DNA of 6,043 nt from the NCBI GenBank assembly GCA_002399225.1, contig DHDF01000101.1, positions 1 through 6,043 of the forward strand, in the 5' to 3' direction. The position numbers were made by a program, and so were the translations under genes. Shown one piece after another: positions 1 through 5,090 of the stretch (positions within the stretch are counted from its first letter, which is position 1; each line of letters starts with the position of its first letter). The DNA is from a bacterium UBA4883. Lineage in GTDB: Bacteria > Bacillota > Clostridia > Oscillospirales > Acutalibacteraceae. Under the pieces are notes generated by a model, which did no database searches, was not told the DNA's origin, and saw nothing but the letters and a program-made list of their open reading frames with translations.

Positions 1-530
1 CAGAACCGGTTTTCCCGCAGAAGTTCTTCCAAATAATTTTTTATGTATAGAATTCCGCCGCGGCTTTGGTCATCGGAAAGCAGGGGATAATCCGGGAATC
101 CGGTCAGCGCCCCGTTCTCCTGCGCCGCGTACTCCGGGTCATAGGTCTTGAAAAACCCAGGGATCGTCTGGTCCAGCGTGGTGTTATAGGCGATAAGGTC
201 CGTTTCCGTCCGCGTCTGAAGCACCTGCCGGTACAGAAGTTCCGCATCGGAGACCATACTCTTGACCCGCTCCGCTCCCCGGCGGAACAGTTCCGCCGCA
301 GAAGTACCGCGGACTGCGGCGGCAGGGTCCGGCCTGGTGGAAAGCTCCGAGGAGATACAGTACAGCATGGATTCCATGACTTTCTGGGCGGCTTCCTGCG
401 GCACAGAGCTGCTCTTTCCGGCCGTGTAGCGTCCAAGCTGGTCGGCCAGCGCCCAAAGCAGATCGCTCTGAAAGCGCTGCGACTCCTGCTCTGTCAGTTT
501 TACATGGCCAAGCAAATTATTGTCCCTCAT
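1..530 (-). CDS. DUF6179-like protein, N-terminal part, cut by left window edge
   Basis: An open frame runs from ATG at 530 to the left edge without a stop, giving 176 complete codons; the C-terminus lies outside the window. The start is chosen because AGGAGGG at 542-536 sits five bases upstream and the sequence looks family-like from the first residues. The visible part appears soluble and largely helical, with no signal peptide or membrane segment. Residues 31-49, containing GRYTAGKSSSVPQEAAQ, and the end of the visible part (GGILYIKNYLEELLRENRF) match what I remember of the DUF6179 family, whose members are usually several hundred residues long, so well over half the protein is probably missing. 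Function is unknown. It overlaps the stop of the upstream DUF6323-like gene by 14 bases in another frame, so the two are almost certainly co-translated. The coding call is firm; the family name is from memory. Confidence 0.75.
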   Translation of the reverse strand, partial: MRDNNLLGHVKLTEQESQRFQSDLLWALADQLGRYTAGKSSSVPQEAAQKVMESMLYCISSELSTRPDPAAAVRGTSAAELFRRGAERVKSMVSDAELLYRQVLQTRTETDLIAYNTTLDQTIPGFFKTYDPEYAAQENGALTGFPDYPLLSDDQSRGGILYIKNYLEELLRENRF

Positions 531-1008
531 CTTCGCCCTCCTCTTCCGGCTCTTCCGGTTCCGGCTCCTCCACTTCCAGACAGCTCAGGCGGCGGCGCAA
601 GGCGTCTACTTCCCGTCCTTCGAACATTTTCATGGAACCGCGGTTCCGCTCAAAACTTTCAAATAAAAAGTCAATCAGCCGGTCATCCGAAACCCGGTCG
701 TAAAGCTCGCTTTTCAGCAGAAAAAAAGTTTCGACCAGATTCTCAAGCACCGGGACGTAATTATAGGAATACAGATATTCGGATCGGCTGAACTTCAGGA
801 TGATTTTCTCCAGCACCGAAGGGCCGAATTCCAGACGGCCGCTTTCTTTCAGGGCATTTCTCCGCGTCGCCGCCAGAGCAGCCGCATCCTTGTGTGACAG
901 TTCCAGCCCATACAGTCTGGTCTGCGGATTCAGCGAAAGCATGCGCTGTTCTACGCGGGCATCTTCTTTTTTGAGCAGATTTTCCCGGTCTAAAAGCCGC
1001 AACTGCAA
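517..1008 (-). CDS. DUF6323-like protein of unknown function
   Basis: A 163-residue protein, probably cytoplasmic, with no signal peptide or membrane segment. Residues 27-62 (LNPQTRLYGLELSHKDAAAL, then the ETR-like ATRRNALKESGRLEFG stretch) and 100-117 (SELYDRVSDDRLIDFLFE) match my memory of DUF6323, a small uncharacterised family that commonly precedes DUF6179. The last 20 residues are almost all Glu, Pro, Asp and Gly, a low-complexity acidic tail that may be disordered. The assigned start is TTG at 1008, with GGGGAA (1020-1015) six bases upstream; another in-frame TTG lies at 1002. An in-frame TGA at 1032-1030 limits any upstream extension. A run of eight T's immediately precedes and enters the start codon, so the true N-terminus is uncertain. 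It is first in a two-gene unit, driven by a strong promoter about 80 bases upstream, and its stop (TAA, 519-517) overlaps the next gene. Confidence 0.75.
   Translation of the reverse strand: MQLRLLDRENLLKKEDARVEQRMLSLNPQTRLYGLELSHKDAAALAATRRNALKESGRLEFGPSVLEKIILKFSRSEYLYSYNYVPVLENLVETFFLLKSELYDRVSDDRLIDFLFESFERNRGSMKMFEGREVDALRRRLSCLEVEEPEPEEPEEEGEDEGQ
536..542 (-). promoter_or_regulatory. Shine-Dalgarno site of the DUF6179-like gene, inside the upstream CDS
   Basis: On the minus strand AGGAGGG lies five bases before the ATG at 530. It is made of Glu/Gly codons of the acidic C-terminal tail of the preceding gene, so ribosomes finishing that gene pass directly over it. It decides the start of the downstream gene, which is otherwise easily missed because the frame has no stop in the window. 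Confidence 0.75.
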
Positions 1009-1020
1009 AAAAAATTCCCC
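1006..1020 (-). promoter_or_regulatory. Ribosome binding site and T8 tract at the TTG start of the DUF6323-like gene
   Basis: Read on the minus strand, GGGGAA at 1020-1015 is followed by eight T's (1014-1007) and the G that completes TTG. The G-rich element is at a workable distance for the TTG start. An ATG at 1022 overlaps this element but is out of frame by one base; one extra T in the run would put it in frame. Confidence 0.5.
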
Positions 1021-1039
1021 ATTTCTTTCTCAAGCTATA

Positions 1040-1068
1040 TTGACAATCAGATCTATTTATGATATATT
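1040..1068 (+). promoter_or_regulatory. Putative rightward sigma-A type promoter
   Basis: TTGACA at 1040-1045 is a perfect -35 box, and TATATT at 1063-1068 is a five-of-six -10 box; the spacer is exactly 17 bases. A start near 1075 is expected. No rightward gene follows, only a hairpin and T run ending at 1144. The surrounding AT-rich leader makes chance -10 matches likely, which lowers confidence, but the exact -35 and ideal spacing are notable. Confidence 0.35.
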
Positions 1069-1082
1069 AAATTAATTATATC
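1061..1082. repeat. Imperfect AT-rich inverted repeat in the leader
   Basis: GATATA (1061-1066) and TATATC (1077-1082) are six-base inverted arms around a ten-base AT-only centre. The element covers the rightward -10 box and lies just downstream of the expected leftward transcription start, a position where a repressor could act on both promoters. In such AT-rich DNA it may also be chance. Confidence 0.25.
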
Positions 1083-1094
1083 TATTATAATTGC

Positions 1095-1123
1095 AGTATA
1101 GCAGAGACTGGCACCCTTGTCAA
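1095..1123 (-). promoter_or_regulatory. Leftward extended -10 promoter for the DUF6323/DUF6179 gene pair
   Basis: On the minus strand, TTGACA (1123-1118) is a perfect -35 box and TATACT (1100-1095) is a five-of-six -10 box. The spacer is exactly 17 bases, and TGC directly before the -10 supplies the extended TGn motif. The expected start is near 1088, giving a leader of about 80 AT-rich bases before the TTG start codon at 1008. A second TATAAT at 1089-1084 has no -35 at proper distance. This looks like a strong vegetative promoter. Confidence 0.75.
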
Positions 1124-1144
1124 GACAGGGAGTCTGCTTTTTTT
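1101..1144 (+). terminator. Rightward intrinsic terminator (hairpin plus T7)
   Basis: An outer stem pairs GCA-GACT (1101-1103 and 1106-1109, with a two-base bulge) with AGTCTGC (1131-1137). An inner stem pairs CCC/GGG (1114-1116 with 1128-1130) and TGT/ACA (1118-1120 with 1125-1127). Seven T's follow at 1138-1144. The T run is only on the rightward strand, so this is directional. It overlaps the leftward promoter's -35 box. No rightward gene precedes it; the only candidate source of transcription is the promoter-like pair at 1040-1068. Confidence 0.55.
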
Positions 1145-1156
1145 AGAAAGAGCGGC

Positions 1157-1192
1157 AAAAGAGGACGGGCTAAAAAGCCCGTCCTCTTTTTT
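1157..1192. terminator. Bidirectional intrinsic terminator ending the ABC operon
   Basis: A perfect ten-base stem, GAGGACGGGC (1161-1170) with GCCCGTCCTC (1177-1186), encloses the loop TAAAAA. It is flanked by AAAA on the left and TTTTTT on the right, so it can stop transcription both ways. For the leftward operon it lies about 30 bases past the stop codon of the DUF4340 gene. It separates that operon from the co-directional gene pair downstream. Confidence 0.85.
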
Positions 1193-1216
1193 GCCTGCAA
1201 GACCGGTCTTCCTATT

Positions 1217-2662
1217 TCAGGAAACCGCTTTGCCGCTTTCCAGCGCCGCGATTCCACCGGTGACCGTGTCGAGGTCGTCCTGCGTGACAATTCCATAGAC
1301 CTGCCCATTGAGAACCGCAGTGTAGCGTCGGTCGCCGCTTTTATAAAAGGCAACGGTATCGGATTTAGCAGTGTTGAAATACCGGTAGTTTACCGTCAGG
1401 ACCGGGCTGCCGGACGGCTTCTGTTCCGTGTCTTCCAGCAAATTGATTCCGGTCAGTTTTTGAAAGAAATTCTTGTAATTTGTGCTGTAATCCAGCGCTT
1501 TTCCGTCGTTCCCAGTCACTTTATAATTGTAATAGACTTTATCTTCGGTAGATTTTTTCTCATCTTTGGTCCGCCCGATTTCCAGCTCATTTTTCGCGCT
1601 GCCCACGGTCACGGTCAGTGCACTGACCATCTCGATCCCCGGGCTCAGGATCGTTTTGCTTCTCAGGCTGAACAGGCTTTGAAGCGCCCACGGCTGGATA
1701 CTGGAAGAGGGGACCCTGTAAACCACGCTGACCCCGCCGAGCATCACATCATAGTCATTCCCGTCTTTCGCACCGGCGGTGATGGTATAATTTGCTCCGT
1801 TGACCGTAAACGCAGCGACGGCGGTCGGATGGTCAAAACCGTATCTTTTCAGCGCCGCCGCGTCCGGACTGACGGCGGCTACCGAGTCGGCCGTCAGACT
1901 CCCCAGTGCGCTTTCCAGGCTGGAAAGCGCGGTGGAGTCCGCTTCATAGCTGGTAGGAGCGGAAATTTTCAGGTTGGTCTGAAAAACGGAGAACGTGACG
2001 GGCTTTGGATAATTTGAGCCGCTTAAGACGATTTTGGTAAAATTATTGTCTCCGGAAGAATTTGTGATAGCGAGGATTTCCTTGCTGACAAAGTAAGAAA
2101 GATCTTCCAGCAGCCCCTGGTCAATGGAGACAATGTAAACATTGTTGGAATTCAGCCCGCACATGTAATAGGCGGTGGAATCCGTTGCCGATGTCTTTCC
2201 AATTTTATAATCAAAGCTGCTGTTGTCTTTAAAACGGACTTTTACCGTTGCCTGCGGGCTGGAAAGACCGTATTCGCTCAAATCGCTGATCGCACCCAGA
2301 TTTCTACTGGCCACCAGGCCGAATCCATTTTTTACAACGGATTCGGTCGCGGAGGTGTTGATCGGGCAGCCGCCGAGCCCTTCAACGGTGTAAGTCGGCT
2401 CGGATTCGCCGGAATTTGCAGAGGAAGAACTCGACTTTGCCCGCGTTTGGACAGGAACAAGGGTATAACTTCCCTTTTGGTTCACAACATTCATGGAAAC
2501 GACATCTTCGCTCTTTTTCGACACCAGCTCAATGCTGGCCGTGGACGAAACGGCAGAGGAAGCCGCCTTGTCATTGCCGGTCAATTTTAGGGCAAGAAAC
2601 GCACCACCGAGAACAACGGCGCAGACCGCGACAATAATCAGGTTTCTTATGCTGTTCCTCAT
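1217..2662 (-). CDS. DUF4340 domain protein, membrane-anchored partner of the ABC exporter
   Basis: A 481-residue protein with one N-terminal hydrophobic segment (about residues 7-27) after a short basic start, then a long polar region expected outside the cytoplasmic membrane. The segment has no lipobox: Cys14 is preceded by Val, not Gly/Ala/Ser. A Ser-rich linker occupies residues 76-90. The rest resolves into three similar units of about 140 residues. Each has an early beta-type stretch (around 56-70, 209-226 and 348-362) and ends with a VY motif (175-176, 314-315, 455-456). Units one and two also share a YGL/YGF-x-x-P motif at 131 and 274. This architecture and the position after a GldG-like gene match DUF4340 proteins. 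Biochemical role is unknown; an extracytoplasmic role with the exporter is inferred. The ATG lies four bases after the previous stop; GGAGG is 13 bases upstream, and a nearer GAGAAG may serve instead. It is last in the operon. Confidence 0.88.
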   Translation of the reverse strand: MRNSIRNLIIVAVCAVVLGGAFLALKLTGNDKAASSAVSSTASIELVSKKSEDVVSMNVVNQKGSYTLVPVQTRAKSSSSSANSGESEPTYTVEGLGGCPINTSATESVVKNGFGLVASRNLGAISDLSEYGLSSPQATVKVRFKDNSSFDYKIGKTSATDSTAYYMCGLNSNNVYIVSIDQGLLEDLSYFVSKEILAITNSSGDNNFTKIVLSGSNYPKPVTFSVFQTNLKISAPTSYEADSTALSSLESALGSLTADSVAAVSPDAAALKRYGFDHPTAVAAFTVNGANYTITAGAKDGNDYDVMLGGVSVVYRVPSSSIQPWALQSLFSLRSKTILSPGIEMVSALTVTVGSAKNELEIGRTKDEKKSTEDKVYYNYKVTGNDGKALDYSTNYKNFFQKLTGINLLEDTEQKPSGSPVLTVNYRYFNTAKSDTVAFYKSGDRRYTAVLNGQVYGIVTQDDLDTVTGGIAALESGKAVS

Positions 2663-2666
2663 CTTC

Positions 2667-4370
2667 TCACAGACGCCTCCTCTTATGGTAAACCAAGATA
2701 CCGAGGACTATCAGAATCAGGGGAATCAGAATCATAAACACGCCGACGCCGAAAAATGTGCTAAGCTGAGACGACATGGTGATATCCGTCGCATCCAGCG
2801 GCTTTGCAGAAATTTGAACTTCCGAAGAAGAGTCATTCGTCCCGGTCGCATATTTTGTAAGATCTACCATATAGGTTCCATTGCCGAATGTGCTGGAATT
2901 GATGACGCCGTCTGTAAAGAGTGCGGAACTGCCGACCGCAATCACGCTGGCATGATAATCTTTGTCCCCGTTTTTCACTGTTTTCTGAGACAGCGCAGCG
3001 GTGTTGCTAGCCTGTTTTGCCAGGTTATCCGTAGACTTTGTGTTTTTGTCCACCAGATAGCAGGAATCTGAACTTTTTGCGAGAGAATAGGTCGTTTTAT
3101 CCCCTTTTGTGGTGAACAGCAGGTTGACCGGGCAGGAGAGCGGCGTGTAAAAATATCCATAATCCGTCGAGCTGCCGTCGCCTGTTTTTTTCAGTTGTAG
3201 ATTGTTCTGAATATTGGAGAGGATATAGGACGGATTATCCGAAATGAACTTCGACTGATCCGATTCCGCGACAACCGCCTGCGGAACCTGAAGCCCCCAC
3301 TCTTCGAGGAAAGTGGAAAGCTTGGGCATTGTCGATTCACTCGGCGCAAAGGTCACCATCAGAGAACGATCCCCGGAAAGCGTTTTGCTGCCGAGAAAAT
3401 CAGAGAGTTTTTTGATCTCTTCGTCCGTATAGTCGCGGGATGGATTCCCGAGCACGATCATTTGCGTGTCATCCGGAATTTTATCCGTTAAAAGGTTGAC
3501 CTCTTTGGTCTCGAAACTGTTATTGGCCAGCAGCTTTTCAAAGGCGGACATATCTTGTTTTTCCGCGTGGCCGTTATCAAACGCCACAACCGGAAGTTTG
3601 TCGGAAGTCACCGCATTGAGGGAAGAAATCAGGGAACCTTCCACATTGGAGTATATTTGGGAAGAAGTGGTATCCTGCGAATACTGAACGTTGAAAAGAT
3701 CGGTGCTGGTCAGGACCCTGTGCCGCTTTGCGGTTTTCACAACCACATCGCCGGCGGCAAGATTATCGCTTTTGTATTCCACCGCGAAGGTCGGATCTTT
3801 ATCGAGGTCTACGTACTGGACCTTGATTTTCGAGTTTTGTTCCGCCGCCTTGGCAAAAAGGTTCCCAACCTGACTGTATTTGAGACCCTGATCGGCGTCA
3901 ACCTGATCTTCTTCCACCTGCTGCTGCGTTGCGCAAATATAAATTTCAACGGGAATATTGACCTTGTCGACCGCCTTTCTCCCTTCCGAAGAAAGGGTAT
4001 TTGCACCGTTCTGAGTCAGATCCAGATTGACGGAAGGGAACCGGGTCACCAAAGAGCCGACCAAGAGATTCAGCAGGATGATCACTGCGATAAATCCCGC
4101 GGTGAACGCGGTAGAAATGGAGCCGTGGCGGAATCGGTTGCTGTGGAAAAACCCAGCATGTTTTCCCGCTGTTTTTTTCTTCTCTTTTTTTACCGCCTTT
4201 TCAGGGGCGTTTTCCTGCTTGTTCTCCTCTTGTTTAGTTTGTTCCGGTGCCGGATTCTGCCCGACATTCCCGCTTTCCGAAGGTTCGGGAGCGGGGGAAT
4301 CCGGTTTCCGTCCGGGATTTTCTTCTTCCGGAACGGACGCGCCCGTGCGCGGATCTTTTTCCTGATTCAT
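2667..4370 (-). CDS. GldG-like ABC transporter auxiliary protein
   Basis: A 567-residue membrane protein with three parts. Residues 1-75 are a hydrophilic tail rich in Glu, Lys, Pro and Gln. A membrane helix spans about 87-109. A large domain at about 110-535 is presumably outside the membrane, and a second helix at about 538-561 ends in the basic stop-transfer YHKRRRL. The big domain is of the GldG/ABC_transp_aux type: it begins with the characteristic LDLTQNGANTLSSEG (117-130). It also carries the region ending in DNGHAE (265-270), equivalent to the GHGE region of GldG relatives. GldG shares a fold with IFT52 and works with the GldA/GldF pump in gliding bacteria; outside that group its job is unknown. 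The ATG at 4370 follows the permease stop by 15 bases, and its AAGGGGG binding site overlaps that stop codon. The next gene starts four bases after its stop, so coupling is likely. Confidence 0.9.
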   Translation of the reverse strand: MNQEKDPRTGASVPEEENPGRKPDSPAPEPSESGNVGQNPAPEQTKQEENKQENAPEKAVKKEKKKTAGKHAGFFHSNRFRHGSISTAFTAGFIAVIILLNLLVGSLVTRFPSVNLDLTQNGANTLSSEGRKAVDKVNIPVEIYICATQQQVEEDQVDADQGLKYSQVGNLFAKAAEQNSKIKVQYVDLDKDPTFAVEYKSDNLAAGDVVVKTAKRHRVLTSTDLFNVQYSQDTTSSQIYSNVEGSLISSLNAVTSDKLPVVAFDNGHAEKQDMSAFEKLLANNSFETKEVNLLTDKIPDDTQMIVLGNPSRDYTDEEIKKLSDFLGSKTLSGDRSLMVTFAPSESTMPKLSTFLEEWGLQVPQAVVAESDQSKFISDNPSYILSNIQNNLQLKKTGDGSSTDYGYFYTPLSCPVNLLFTTKGDKTTYSLAKSSDSCYLVDKNTKSTDNLAKQASNTAALSQKTVKNGDKDYHASVIAVGSSALFTDGVINSSTFGNGTYMVDLTKYATGTNDSSSEVQISAKPLDATDITMSSQLSTFFGVGVFMILIPLILIVLGILVYHKRRRL

Positions 4371-4385
4371 CTCACAAAATCCCCC

Positions 4386-5090
4386 TTAGCTCCATCTTTT
4401 GCTTTCCAGCTTGCGCGCGGTTAAAAAGAGAAACACCGCGACAACGCTCAGAAAGAATACGATGCTCGACAAATTGAAAATTCCTTTGGTAAACGGCTGG
4501 TACCGGCTGTTGAATGAAATCCAGTTCAGCAGACTGGAAATTGCAGAATTTGTGACCAGACTGCTCAGCTGATTGATCACCAGAAGTAAAATGGAAACGC
4601 CGAAGGTCGAAATTGCAGCCGTGATCTGGCTTTGGGTCAGGGAAGAGATAAAAATGCCGATGGCGATCATGGCGGCCCCGTACAAAAGTGAACCGACGAC
4701 ATTTCCGATAATCATCGCCCAGCCGAGGGAAGAAAAAAACGAAATGATCACAATGGAAAGCAGACTCAGCCCCATCGCAATGGCGAAGACACAGAATGCG
4801 GCAAGAAATTTGCCAAACACAATGCCGCCCACGCTAACCGGTGCGGTCAGAAGCCCTTGATCCGTGTGATTGCGGGTCTCATCGCTGAAACTGCGCATGG
4901 TCAGGATCGGCAGAAACATCATGCTCCAGATAAACATGGTCCCGTAAACTTCCGGCAGGTAAGAAGAGGAACCGATGCGAAGCACCTGATAGAAATAAAG
5001 CCCGAACAAAAACAGAATGACCCCGAGGAAAACATAGCCGATGGGGGATAGAAAGTAGGAACGAAGTTCTTTTTTTGCAATTGCCTTCAT
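4386..5090 (-). CDS. ABC-2 type transporter permease, GldF-like
   Basis: A 234-residue integral membrane protein with six predicted helices (about 16-35, 48-66, 94-118, 126-151, 157-179 and 206-224), the usual size and topology for this family. A cytoplasmic amphipathic start (MKAIAKKELRSYFLSPIGY) precedes the first helix. The family motif RSFSDETRNHTDQGLLTAPVS lies at 66-86, between helices two and three, where it contacts the ATPase. Two copies would form the transmembrane pore, energised by the ATPase encoded just upstream. Its ATG overlaps the ATPase stop codon as ATGA (5090-5087), with GGGGA about seven bases before it, a typical sign of translational coupling. The family spans GldF and similar permeases in Firmicutes; substrate is not readable from the sequence. 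It could alternatively be described simply as an ABC-2 permease without the Gld label. Confidence 0.92.
   Translation of the reverse strand: MKAIAKKELRSYFLSPIGYVFLGVILFLFGLYFYQVLRIGSSSYLPEVYGTMFIWSMMFLPILTMRSFSDETRNHTDQGLLTAPVSVGGIVFGKFLAAFCVFAIAMGLSLLSIVIISFFSSLGWAMIIGNVVGSLLYGAAMIAIGIFISSLTQSQITAAISTFGVSILLLVINQLSSLVTNSAISSLLNWISFNSRYQPFTKGIFNLSSIVFFLSVVAVFLFLTARKLESKRWS

Noticed and set aside
66..791. 241-codon rightward open frame
   Set aside because: It lies antisense to the DUF6179/DUF6323 genes, is rich in Arg/Pro/Gly typical of a reverse-frame shadow, has no convincing ribosome site, and resembles no family.
761..1033. Leftward 90-codon frame overlapping the DUF6323-like start
   Set aside because: After the first few residues it reads the same DNA in the wrong frame relative to the conserved DUF6323-like sequence.
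1199..1210. Perfect 12-base palindrome AAGACCGGTCTT just after the DUF4340 stop
   Set aside because: It has no loop or T run of its own and is short enough to be chance; possible operator use has no supporting context at the end of an operon.
1091..2017. 308-codon rightward open frame starting near the intergenic terminators
   Set aside because: It is antisense to the DUF4340 gene and is crossed near its start by two rightward terminators; its sequence has no recognisable domain.
2584..2662. Lipoprotein signal in the DUF4340 protein (Cys14)
   Set aside because: Residues before the Cys read VAV; the -1 position is Val and not Gly/Ala/Ser, and the hydrophobic segment continues past the Cys, so a plain membrane anchor fits better.
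3555..4424. 289-codon rightward open frame
   Set aside because: It is the reverse-frame shadow of the GldG-like gene; its Phe/Arg-rich C-terminal part mirrors the Glu/Lys/Pro codons of that protein's tail.
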